Below are positions 1-6,682 of a DNA stretch of 14,611 nt, piece after piece (the stretch's first letter is position 1; the number at the start of each line of letters is the position of its first letter). Both the position numbers and the translations under genes were made by a program. The notes beneath the pieces were generated by a model, which was not told the DNA's origin, did not search any database, and saw only the letters and a list, made by a program, of their open reading frames with translations. Source of the stretch: CAZRDB01 sp964598695 (GTDB lineage: Bacteria > Armatimonadota > Zipacnadia > UBA1398); assembly GCA_964598695.1 (NCBI GenBank), contig CAZRDB010000127.1:1-14611 (forward strand), read 5' to 3'.

Positions 1-56
1 CACGCCGGACTCATCTCCGACAACCAACTGCGGTATTTGAGAAGGACTCATTAGAG

Positions 57-94
57 CGGTCGGACGGGGCACCGGGAGAGGCGCCGTCCGACCG
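57..94 (+). promoter_or_regulatory. Leader inverted repeat upstream of the porin-like gene
   Basis: Two 11-base arms (57-67 and 84-94) are perfect reverse complements around a 16-base loop. The right arm can pair in another way: CGTCCG at 85-90 and CGGACG at 93-98 form a 6-bp palindrome with a 2-base spacer, so the two structures compete. It lies about 35 bases before the start codon at 129 and upstream of the GGGGAG ribosome binding site at 112-117. It could be a terminator for a gene left of the window, an operator, or a leader structure controlling the porin. There is no T-tract. No convincing sigma-70 promoter was found in bases 1-56. Confidence 0.45.
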
Positions 95-128
95 GACGAT
101 CGACAACCTGAGGGGAGTTTGCACAGCA

Positions 129-1298
129 ATGCGATGTGCGACGGTTGCACTGGTGGTGGGAGCGTTCGCGCTCCTCGGACTGACGGGCCGAGGCGCCCGC
201 GCGCAGGAGGCCGCGCTGCCTGCGGCCGTTGTGGCGGCCGACGGCTCGGGCGGGGCCGTCGAGAGCAAGCTGGCCGAGGTCGACCGGGCCCTCGCCGAGC
301 TGCAGTCGAAGCTCGCCGAGCTGGAGCAGCTCAGGGCCTCGCTTCAGACCTCGGCCGGCAGTGCCGCGCCTCCGGCCGCGAAGGAGGAGCGCTGGAAGTA
401 CAGTGGCTACGCCCAGGTGCAGGTCTACACCGGGCCGGCTGCCGGGATCGCCGGATCGAGCCTCCAGTACCAGATCCGCCGGTTCTACCACACGCTCACG
501 TACCACGTCGATGAGGAGACCCAAGCCCTCCTGACGCTCAACACCGCGATCGCCAAGAACGACGCCCGCGTGACGCCCCTGAACGCCTACATCGAGCGGA
601 CCGAGGGCGACTTCCGCGTGCGGGTCGGCCAGTTCATCCCGCCGGCGTCGCTCGACCTGATCCGGTCGTCGTCGGCGCGCCACGCCCACGACTACTCGCG
701 TGGCTACAACACGCTCTTCCCCGAGCAGTACGAGCCTGGCCTCATGGTCTCCAGCAGCTCGAGGAACAGCCATGCCGGCCAGGTCTCGCTCTGCGTGATG
801 AGCGGGAACGGCCTCAACAACCAGGACAACGACAACGCCAAGAACTGGATCCTGAGCTACCTGCAGCCCTTCGCGAACGGCAAGGGCAAGGTCCATGTCG
901 CCTACCTGGACGGGACCTACACCCGAGCCGTCTCGGCGGCCCAGACCGGCACGACCGTCACCGACCCCAAGCGGATCGTGAGCGCGGGCGCCTCCTACGC
1001 GAGCGGCCCCTGGGAGTTGCAGGCGGAGGGCCTGACGGGCCGGGCGTTCGGCCGCTCGGTGCGAGGCGGGTACCTCGAGGCCGCCTACACGACCGGTCGC
1101 CACACATTCTTCGGCCGGCAGGATGTGTACGATCCGGACACGGCGGCTGGCGGCAACGCATGGGTCGGCCCCAGCCTCGGCTACGAGTACAACTGGAGCG
1201 CGCGCAACCGCCTCAGTCTCGAGGCGGCCTTCCTCCGCAACAGCGCGACGGCCGGCTCCGACATGCGCTACCAGGCGCGGTGGCAGGTGAAGTGGTAG
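129..1298 (+). CDS. Outer-membrane beta-barrel, phosphate-selective-porin-like
   Basis: A 389-residue exported protein. The signal peptide has Arg2, a hydrophobic core at about residues 5-19 and a likely cleavage after ARA (residue 25). Residues 45-73 form a short heptad-like coiled coil rich in Leu, Glu and Lys, as seen in the periplasmic N-terminus of trimeric porins. From about residue 88 the chain shows alternating amphipathic strands (such as YSGYAQVQVY and VRVGQFIPP) and ends on Trp, the usual signal for barrel insertion by the Bam machinery. The overall plan fits the OprO/OprP or DcaP-like porins. The substrate cannot be told from the sequence. The ATG at 129 has GGGGAG at 112-117, a rather long spacing of 11 bases. 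It is a single-gene unit with a structured leader and a hairpin downstream. The barrel call is solid; the specific family is an inference. Confidence 0.75.
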   Translation: MRCATVALVVGAFALLGLTGRGARAQEAALPAAVVAADGSGGAVESKLAEVDRALAELQSKLAELEQLRASLQTSAGSAAPPAAKEERWKYSGYAQVQVYTGPAAGIAGSSLQYQIRRFYHTLTYHVDEETQALLTLNTAIAKNDARVTPLNAYIERTEGDFRVRVGQFIPPASLDLIRSSSARHAHDYSRGYNTLFPEQYEPGLMVSSSSRNSHAGQVSLCVMSGNGLNNQDNDNAKNWILSYLQPFANGKGKVHVAYLDGTYTRAVSAAQTGTTVTDPKRIVSAGASYASGPWELQAEGLTGRAFGRSVRGGYLEAAYTTGRHTFFGRQDVYDPDTAAGGNAWVGPSLGYEYNWSARNRLSLEAAFLRNSATAGSDMRYQARWQVKW

Positions 1299-1321
1299 CT
1301 CCGGCCTGAGCGTCTCTCCCG

Positions 1322-1361
1322 GCGAGCCCGTCGGCCCCCACGCGGCGGTCGGCGGGCTCGC
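1322..1361. terminator. Hairpin in the convergent gap, likely shared terminator
   Basis: Arms 1322-1336 and 1347-1361 pair over 15 positions (outer 9 perfect GC-rich pairs, two wobbles further in) around a 10-base loop. It sits 23 bases after the porin stop and 84 bases beyond the radical SAM stop, so it could stop transcription from both sides. There is no U-tract on either side, so it would be an atypical intrinsic terminator. Confidence 0.5.
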
Positions 1362-1445
1362 GCACGTTCGGGAGCCAGAGCAGTTCTCGTGCGTTCTCGC
1401 GCAGGAGCGACGAGCGACAACCCGCAGAGACTCTCGGGAACCGCT

Positions 1446-2849
1446 CTAGTTCGCGGGGGTGGTCGAACTCGCGATCAGGCCGTCGTGCGGGACGCGACTG
1501 GCGATCTGCCCGCCACGGTTGATCCGCCGATAGCTGAGATTGAGGGCCACGCGCAGCGCGAGCTTGGGCCGCCCCCGCCGCCAGACGGCCATCCGCCGCG
1601 CGATCGACGACGCGGAGTAGAACCGGCGGTAGGCGTACTCCCGGGCCTCGCGCACCTCGTCGGCCGTCATGCTCGTGGGCCGGTAGAGCACGTTGCCCAT
1701 CGTGTACTTCGCCCAGTCGTAGTCGGTGATCCGGTCCTCGGCCTTGAGCTGCTCGTGGACGGGCGTACCCGGGAACGGCGTGAGCACCGCGAACTGCGCT
1801 GCCGACAGTCGCGTACGGATCGCGAAGTCGACGGTCTTCCGACAGCTCTCCGGCGTGTCGGCGTCCAGCCCGAAGACGAACGAGCCCACGATGTCGATGC
1901 CGTGGCGGTGGATCACGGAGATGGCTTCCTCGGTGTCGAGCCCGACGTTCGGGTTCTTGTGCGACGCGGCGAGGCTCTCCTGCGAGATCGACTCGATCCC
2001 CACGAACATCGCGAGACACCCGCTCCGGCGCATCAGGTCCAGCAGCTCGGGGTCCTTCGCCATGGTGAAGTCGCCCTGGCCGACCCACTGGAGCTTGAGC
2101 GGGATCAGCGCCTCGCAGAGCTGCTTCGCACGCGCGGGCGAAGCGACGAAGTTGTCGTCGATGAAGCCGACCGATCGCGTCGGCAGCGACTTCACCTCCT
2201 CGATCACCTCATCGACGGGCCGGAAACGGTAGCGACGGCCGAAGACGGGGCTCACCGAGCAGAACGTGCAGGCGTGGGGACAGCCGCGCGCCGTCTGCAC
2301 CAGGTTGTTGACGAGATACCGCTCGGCCCGCAGCAGCTCGCGGCGCGGGTGCGGCAGGCCGGCCAGGTCGGGGCGGACGTCGCTGCGGTACAGCGGCTGG
2401 AGATGATCGCCGCGGAAGTCCTCGAGCACACGCTCCCACTGGCCTTCGGCCTCTCCGACGATCACCGCGTCGGCGTGCTGGGCTGCCTCCTCGGGCAGCG
2501 CCGAGGGGTGCATCCCGCCCATCACGACCTTCACGCGGCGGTCGCGCATGCGGTCGGCGATCGCGTACGCCCGCGGCGCCGCCGCGGTCATGAAGCTGAG
2601 CGCGACAAGATCGGCGTGCTCGTCGAGATCGACGGGCTCGACATGCTCGTCGACGAGGTGGATCTGCACGTCGCGCGGGGTCAGCGAAGCCAGTACGGGG
2701 AGCGCCATCGGGGGAGTCAGGGTCTTGCCCCCGTTCCACAGGCCTGGCAGCCAGGACGGGGAGACAACGAGTAGCCGCACGGGAAAGCCCCCTATCGGGT
2801 CGGGCATTGCGCGGCTTTTGGCATACGCCATCGAACGCACTGGTACCAT
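1446..2849 (-). CDS. B12-binding-type radical SAM protein
   Basis: A 467-residue protein of the cobalamin-binding radical SAM superfamily. The N-terminal half (about 22-150) has the Rossmann-like pattern of the B12-binding domain, with LVDEHVEP at 66-72 and GGMHPSALPEE at 111-121, but no DxHxxG lower-ligand motif, as in many family members. The 4Fe-4S motif CxxxCxxC is Cys190, Cys194 and Cys197 after TARG. GFIDDNF (228-234), VGIES (283-287) and FVFGLD (324-329) match the radical SAM TIM barrel. These enzymes cleave S-adenosylmethionine to a 5'-deoxyadenosyl radical, often for methylation at unactivated carbon; the substrate here is unknown. The start at 2849 is chosen because GGGGGAG at 2854-2860 precedes it by 4 bases; the frame is open to an ATG at 2867 without a usable site. 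Last gene of a three-gene run, 42 bp after the glycosyltransferase-like gene. Confidence 0.85.
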   Translation of the reverse strand: MVPVRSMAYAKSRAMPDPIGGFPVRLLVVSPSWLPGLWNGGKTLTPPMALPVLASLTPRDVQIHLVDEHVEPVDLDEHADLVALSFMTAAAPRAYAIADRMRDRRVKVVMGGMHPSALPEEAAQHADAVIVGEAEGQWERVLEDFRGDHLQPLYRSDVRPDLAGLPHPRRELLRAERYLVNNLVQTARGCPHACTFCSVSPVFGRRYRFRPVDEVIEEVKSLPTRSVGFIDDNFVASPARAKQLCEALIPLKLQWVGQGDFTMAKDPELLDLMRRSGCLAMFVGIESISQESLAASHKNPNVGLDTEEAISVIHRHGIDIVGSFVFGLDADTPESCRKTVDFAIRTRLSAAQFAVLTPFPGTPVHEQLKAEDRITDYDWAKYTMGNVLYRPTSMTADEVREAREYAYRRFYSASSIARRMAVWRRGRPKLALRVALNLSYRRINRGGQIASRVPHDGLIASSTTPAN

Positions 2850-2853
2850 ACTA

Positions 2854-2860
2854 CTCCCCC
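2854..2860 (-). promoter_or_regulatory. Ribosome binding site fixing the radical SAM start
   Basis: GGGGGAG on the minus strand, 4 bases before the ATG at 2849. It favours this start over ATG codons at 2867, 2831 and 2807, none of which has a comparable site. Confidence 0.6.
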
Positions 2861-2891
2861 GCCGCATCCCCGGCCGGATTCGTTTCGCCGG

Positions 2892-3812
2892 TCAGGGTTC
2901 GCGCGGCTGGGCATCGGCCTCGGCGAGCTGCCCCGCCAGCCAGCCACCCAGCGCCTCGCTCGCGGGCAGCGCGGTACGCCACGGTCGGTCGCGGATGTCG
3001 TCGTAACGGGCCGTGATCAGGTCATCGAGGGCAGTGGGGCGCCGTTCCGGGGCGACGGTCTGGTGCAGGTGCAGCGGGTAGTTCACCGTGGGCGGCAGGA
3101 GGTGGATCTCGGCCGGGGTGAGCCGGGCGAGCAACGCCCCGGCGAGCACCGTCTGGTGGAAGAAGACGGCGTGCAGGCGGCTCCGTTGCAGGAAGGGCGC
3201 GAAGGCCACGTCGGGCGTGAGCCGCAACAGCTCGTCGCGCCAGGCCCGCAGGAGACCGTCCTCGGGCTGTACGACGAGCATCCCCGCGTTCACGTAGGGC
3301 CGGATGGGCTCGTGCTCCGCGCAGGTCTCCATCGCGAACAGCCGCTCCTCGCCCACGCCGCAGCGCTCGTAGAGGAGCGACCAGAAGCGGTCGGGCCGCT
3401 CCTCCCACAGGGAGCCGATCAGCCGGTGGTGGACGGGCCGGCAGCCCAGCCGCGTCCCCGGCGGGAGCAGCAGGGCCTCGGGCTCGCGGAGCACCAGCGC
3501 GTCGGGGCACATCCACGCGAGCAGGTCGCACGAACCCTCGGCGCACTCCTCGGCAGCGGCCGCCGCGCAGACGAGATCGGCGTACGGGAGGCCCGCCAAT
3601 GCCTCGGGCACGGCGTAGTGGCCCCGTTCCGCCCCCGCCGCTGCGAGTGCGCTCGCGACCGCCCCGGGCGGCGCCCCGGCAGGCGCCATGACCCGCACCG
3701 GCGCCTCGGCCAGCCCCCCACCCCACCGCCGGAGCGAGCGCGTGAGCAGGAGCGGCTCGAACGGGTGGGCCCCATCGAGTGCGGGGGTCGCGAACGAGAG
3801 GCGGACGCTCAC
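2892..3812 (-). CDS. GT-A-like glycosyltransferase, family uncertain
   Basis: A 306-residue protein with no signal peptide. It shows the layout of nucleotide-sugar transferases of the GT-A fold: an N-terminal strand RLSFATP, DLLAWMCPDALVLREP at 96-111 in the position where GT8-like enzymes carry the DxD metal site, YVNAGMLVV at 173-181 (the usual N-A-G acceptor-loop motif), and FFHQTVLAGALL at 217-228 matching the D/HQ helix. The canonical DxD is degenerate (CPD), so activity or metal use is uncertain. The GTG start at 3812 follows GGGAGGAGGT by 8 bases. The open frame reaches 4040, but upstream of 3812 it lies over the conserved end of the GH43-type gene and is low complexity. It begins 20 bp after that gene ends, with its ribosome binding site in the gap. 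No family can be assigned firmly. Confidence 0.6.
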   Translation of the reverse strand: MSVRLSFATPALDGAHPFEPLLLTRSLRRWGGGLAEAPVRVMAPAGAPPGAVASALAAAGAERGHYAVPEALAGLPYADLVCAAAAAEECAEGSCDLLAWMCPDALVLREPEALLLPPGTRLGCRPVHHRLIGSLWEERPDRFWSLLYERCGVGEERLFAMETCAEHEPIRPYVNAGMLVVQPEDGLLRAWRDELLRLTPDVAFAPFLQRSRLHAVFFHQTVLAGALLARLTPAEIHLLPPTVNYPLHLHQTVAPERRPTALDDLITARYDDIRDRPWRTALPASEALGGWLAGQLAEADAQPREP

Positions 3813-3820
3813 CGATCGCC

Positions 3821-3830
3821 ACCTCCTCCC
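3821..3830 (-). promoter_or_regulatory. Ribosome binding site for the GTG start at 3812
   Basis: GGGAGGAGGT on the minus strand, 8 bases before the GTG. A near-perfect anti-16S match that decides a non-ATG start far inside the longest open frame. Confidence 0.7.
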
Positions 3831-3832
3831 GG

Positions 3833-4894
3833 CTACCGCGCCGGCGGCGTCAGCCGGATCCGGAACGGCTTGTCGCGGTCGCACACGAGCACGCCGTCCT
3901 CGACGGTCAGCTCGGCGGCCTGGATCGAGCTGCGGCGGGCGGCGTAGGGCATCACCCCGTTCACCTCGGGGAAGCTCTGGGTGTCCGGGTGGGTGAAGTA
4001 GATGATGTAGGCGCGCTCGCCGCAGACGATGACATCGCAATGCTTGCCGATGGTTCCATCGTCATTGCGACGGCCGGGCTTCTCGAGGATCTTGCCCTGA
4101 TAGATCCAGGCGTCGAGGTCCTCCGAGCGGTAGACGTCGAGCCCGCTGTCGGGGTCCTTGATCAGCCAGTAGTGCCCGCCGAAGCGGAAGGCCTTCGGCC
4201 CCTCGCCGTAGAGGCGCGAGACGCCCGGATCGGCCACGGGCGTCCATGTCTCGAGATCGCGGCTCTCCACGGCGTAGGTCTCGGAGTTGTGGCCCTCGTC
4301 CTTGTACCACAGCCGCCAGAGGCCGTCGGGCCGCCGGATCACCGTCGCGTCGATGCAGTGGTCCGAGGCGAGCGGCAACCGGTCCTGGTAGCTCCAGTTC
4401 CACAGGTCGCGCGAGGTGTAGTGGAGGATGTGGCGCTCTCCCCCCCAGTGGCGGTGGCTCGTCGCCGGGCCGGGGACGTACGTCGCGAACATGTGGTAGA
4501 CGCCCGCATCATCGCGCACCACGTCGGGCGCCCAGAACGAGTACTCCGCATCCGGCGCCCACAGCGGGAGGTGGCCGAGATAGGTCCAGGTGAGCCCCTC
4601 GTCGCGCGATTCGGCGACTCCCACCTCGCAGCCGTGGCACCACTCCACCCCCGGCACATCGAGCTTCGCCCGCCGCTGGGTGTAGAGCATCCACCACGTC
4701 CTCGTGCCGGCGTTCCAGACCACGATCGGGTCGGCCGCGCCGTCGAAGACGGGATCGCGGTACAGCGGGCCAGGCGTCTCCGCCGCGAGCATCCGCGCCT
4801 CCGCGCTCGGGTCGCGCACCGGGCCGCCATCCATCGCCGAAACCGACGCCGCGCCCGCGAGCAGCAGACCGAGACCCCAGTAGCTCCACTCCAT
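3833..4894 (-). CDS. Secreted GH43-type five-bladed beta-propeller glycosidase
   Basis: A 353-residue exported protein. The signal peptide covers residues 1-20 with a likely cut after SVSA. The mature chain has propeller repeats and GH43-style landmarks: a putative catalytic base Asp55 in GAADPIVVW, WAPDVV at 121-126, a putative pKa-modulating Asp182 in CIDATV, and a putative acid Glu231 in GEGPKAF. His285 in GKHCDV may be the central metal-binding His seen in this fold. GH43 enzymes are inverting, typically acting on arabinan or xylan; related families GH117 and GH130 share the fold, so the substrate is not assigned. The ATG at 4894 has GGGAGGAA at 4901-4908. First gene of the minus-strand run, divergent from the GPP34 gene at 5058, suggesting a periplasmic or surface sugar-trimming role next to a glycosyltransferase. 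Confidence 0.75.
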   Translation of the reverse strand: MEWSYWGLGLLLAGAASVSAMDGGPVRDPSAEARMLAAETPGPLYRDPVFDGAADPIVVWNAGTRTWWMLYTQRRAKLDVPGVEWCHGCEVGVAESRDEGLTWTYLGHLPLWAPDAEYSFWAPDVVRDDAGVYHMFATYVPGPATSHRHWGGERHILHYTSRDLWNWSYQDRLPLASDHCIDATVIRRPDGLWRLWYKDEGHNSETYAVESRDLETWTPVADPGVSRLYGEGPKAFRFGGHYWLIKDPDSGLDVYRSEDLDAWIYQGKILEKPGRRNDDGTIGKHCDVIVCGERAYIIYFTHPDTQSFPEVNGVMPYAARRSSIQAAELTVEDGVLVCDRDKPFRIRLTPPAR

Positions 4895-5057
4895 GCGGTG
4901 TTCCTCCCGTGGTCGTCCGATGAAGGCCCTGGTGGCGCTTCTCTCCGGCGGCGGTCTGCGCCTTCCCGAGAGACGCGGGACCCGCGCCACCGGCGGCGCC
5001 CCGCGACGTCTCGGATTCGTGTACCATGCGAAGGCAATCCCGGGAGGTGGGATCGAC
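4895..5057. promoter_or_regulatory. Divergent promoter region
   Basis: A 163-base gap between two divergent starts must hold promoters for both units. The only AT-richer patch is about 5011-5038, with TACCAT at 5022-5027 as a possible -10 for the plus strand, but no matching -35 is seen. An 8-bp inverted repeat GGTGGCGC (4931-4938) / GCGCCACC (4984-4991) is far apart and may be chance. Confidence 0.35.
5042..5048 (+). promoter_or_regulatory. Ribosome binding site for the GTG start at 5058
   Basis: GGGAGGT, 9 bases before GTG. The frame is open back to 4893, but the part before 5058 is not similar to the paralogue at 5906, whose first conserved residues align with this GTG. Confidence 0.65.
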
Positions 5058-5699
5058 GTGCCACTGACTCTTGCGGAGGAGTATCTCCTCCTGGCGCTCG
5101 ACGACGACAAGGGCTCCTTCGCGGCCTGGGTCGGACATGGTCTCGCGGGGGCGATGCTCGTGGACCTGATCGACCGGGGACGACTCGCACTGGAGGGCAA
5201 GACGGTGACCGTCGTCGAGACCGCGGCCACGGGCGACGACGCGCTCGACCAGGCCCTCGCGCTTCTCGCGGCAGCGCACCGGCCACAGACGCTGGCCACC
5301 TGGGTGCTCCAGCTCGCGGCCCGGGGGGAGTTCCGACAGGCCCTGACCGACCGACTCGTCGGCGCCGGCGTCCTCCGCCGCGAGGAGCACCGATTCCTGC
5401 GGATCTTCCCCTACTCCCGCTACCCGGAGCAGCAGCACGGGCCCGAGGGCGAGATCATCGCGCGCCTGCGATCGGTTCTGCTCGGCGGAGCGGAGATGGA
5501 TGTCCGCGCCGCGGCACTGATCGCCCTCCTCGACTCGAGCTTCCTCCTGCGCGCGGTGGTCGATGACGCGGAGCGCAACTCGGCGCGAGAGCGGATCGCC
5601 GAGGCTCGGGATCGCGCCGTCGTCGGAGACGCCATCGCGGCTGCGCTCGACGAGTGCGCGAGCGCCACGACGGCCGCGATCGTTGTCTGCACGAGCTAG
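5058..5699 (+). CDS. GPP34 (GOLPH3/Vps74-type) domain protein, copy 1
   Basis: A 213-residue soluble protein with the full GPP34 pattern: LAEEYLLLALDDDKG at 5-19, LAGAMLVDLIDRGRL at 29-43, ATGDDALDQAL at 57-67, TWVLQLA at 81-87, an L-x-x-x-G-V-L turn at 100-106, and R138 with LLGG plus DVRAAALIALLDS at 148-160. In eukaryotes this fold binds phosphatidylinositol 4-phosphate and sorts Golgi glycosyltransferases. The bacterial role is not established, though a membrane-lipid or membrane-protein contact is a reasonable guess. The Trp82 hallmark is kept. It shares HRFLRI(F/I)P(Y/C)SRYPE (111-124) with copy 2. The GTG start rests on the ribosome binding site and on alignment with copy 2. Divergent from the GH43-type gene and followed by copy 2 on the same strand. 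Confidence 0.85.
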   Translation: MPLTLAEEYLLLALDDDKGSFAAWVGHGLAGAMLVDLIDRGRLALEGKTVTVVETAATGDDALDQALALLAAAHRPQTLATWVLQLAARGEFRQALTDRLVGAGVLRREEHRFLRIFPYSRYPEQQHGPEGEIIARLRSVLLGGAEMDVRAAALIALLDSSFLLRAVVDDAERNSARERIAEARDRAVVGDAIAAALDECASATTAAIVVCTS

Positions 5700-5905
5700 G
5701 GCCGGTCTCGCCTGCCCTTCGGGTGGCGGCTCCGGCCTCGGCGCCGTCGCCCAGGCAGAACGATGGCCCCGACAACCGGCACAGCGGGCGCCGGATCTTC
5801 GGTCGAGCGCGTGGGCGCCCTCGGGCGATCCGACCGACACGAAACGGCCCCTCGCACGTCCCTGCGCGTGGCTCTTCGCACCCAACCGACGGAAGGTGGA
5901 GGTAG
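5700..5905 (+). other. 206-bp gap between the GPP34 copies
   Basis: GC-rich, with no supported ORF. A weak hairpin with two wobble pairs lies at 5712-5726, 12 bases after the first stop, and GGCGCC words recur at about 5790 and 5816. Nothing resembles a clear promoter. The gap is large for an operon in this otherwise tight window, so the second copy could be expressed on its own. Confidence 0.3.
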
Positions 5906-6550
5906 ATGGCTCCGACGCTCGCCGAGGAGTTCGTGCTCCTCGCGCTCGACGACGACAAGGGCACGTTCGCTCTGTTCGTGGACTACGGGGTCGCCGGCGC
6001 GATCCTGGTCGATCTCGTGCGAGAGGGCCGCGTCGAGATCGAGGACGGCCGCGTGGTCGTGCGGTCCTCGGAAGCGACCGGCGATGAGGTCCTGGACGCC
6101 GCCCTGGCGAGGATCGCCGAGGCCAAGGGGAACAAGCCCACGAGTAGCTGGGTGCAGACCTTCGCGTTCCAGGGCGGGCACCGCAAGGCCCTCGTCGCTC
6201 GACTCGTGGCGGAGGGCATCCTGCGCGAGGAGGAGCACAGGTTCCTCCGCATCATCCCATGCTCGCGGTACCCGGAGGCACAGCACGGACCGGAGGGCGA
6301 GACGATCGCCCATCTGCGGGGCGTCCTGCTGGGCGGCAACCCCATCGACCTCCGCGCCGGGGCGTTGACGGCGCTGCTGGACACGTGCCGGATCCTCGGT
6401 CGTGTGCTCGACCGGGAGGAGATGAAGGTCGCCCACGAGCGGATCGCCGAAGCCAAGCGCGCCGACGCGCTCGGACCGAGCGTCTGCCAGGCCCTCGCGA
6501 ACATCACCGCTGCCCTGATGGCCGCCGTGGCATCCACCACGAGCGCCTGA
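5906..6550 (+). CDS. GPP34 (GOLPH3/Vps74-type) domain protein, copy 2
   Basis: A 214-residue paralogue of the preceding gene. It aligns without gaps over residues 1-188, with about 105 identical positions by hand count (about 55%). Identical blocks are LLALDDDKG (11-19), EEHRFLRI (109-116) and SRYPE-QHGPEGE (120-132); the C-terminal 25 residues diverge completely. Trp82 is kept in SSWVQTF. The ATG at 5906 has GGAGG only 3 bases upstream (a GGAAGG lies at 5891-5896), so initiation may be weak or use the longer purine run. Same-strand tandem arrangement indicates a local duplication followed by divergence. It is followed by a strong GC hairpin. Confidence 0.85.
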   Translation: MAPTLAEEFVLLALDDDKGTFALFVDYGVAGAILVDLVREGRVEIEDGRVVVRSSEATGDEVLDAALARIAEAKGNKPTSSWVQTFAFQGGHRKALVARLVAEGILREEEHRFLRIIPCSRYPEAQHGPEGETIAHLRGVLLGGNPIDLRAGALTALLDTCRILGRVLDREEMKVAHERIAEAKRADALGPSVCQALANITAALMAAVASTTSA

Positions 6551-6577
6551 TCCCGTCGGCGAGCTGCCCGTCACGTC

Positions 6578-6609
6578 CGCGGGGCCGCGGCGCCTGCCGC
6601 GGCCCCGCG
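6578..6609 (+). terminator. 14-bp GC hairpin after the GPP34 pair
   Basis: Arms 6578-6591 and 6596-6609 are perfect reverse complements around a GCCT loop. It starts 27 bases after the stop at 6550 and ends 73 bases before the PHP gene start. No T-tract follows. It probably ends or weakens transcription of the GPP34 pair, or caps the mRNA end. Confidence 0.6.
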
Positions 6610-6671
6610 CGCATGGAGGAGGATGTGGCGGCCTGCGCGGGCAATCCCCCCCGCGGGGACGCGACGGACGC

Positions 6672-6678
6672 GGGAGGT
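6672..6678 (+). promoter_or_regulatory. Ribosome binding site fixing the PHP gene start
   Basis: GGGAGGT, 4 bases before ATG 6683. The in-frame ATG at 6623 has a purine run only 2-3 bases before it and would add a Pro/Arg-rich stretch of 20 residues unlike the rest of the protein. Confidence 0.6.
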
Positions 6679-6682
6679 CGCC

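Noticed and set aside
52..1448. TAGAGCGGT near the left edge and ACCGCTCTA at 1440-1448 as inverted ends of a mobile element
   Set aside because: Only 9 bases match, there is no transposase between them and no target duplication; likely chance.
1389..2774. 461-codon open frame on the plus strand
   Set aside because: Antisense to the radical SAM gene, whose Cys motif and domain order are clear.
2841..2848. TGGTACCA palindrome at the radical SAM start
   Set aside because: An 8-base palindrome alone is not enough for an operator, and most of it lies inside the coding sequence.
3779..5566. 595-codon open frame on the plus strand
   Set aside because: Antisense to the GH43-type gene and out of frame with GPP34 copy 1; low-complexity Arg/Pro-rich end and no motif.
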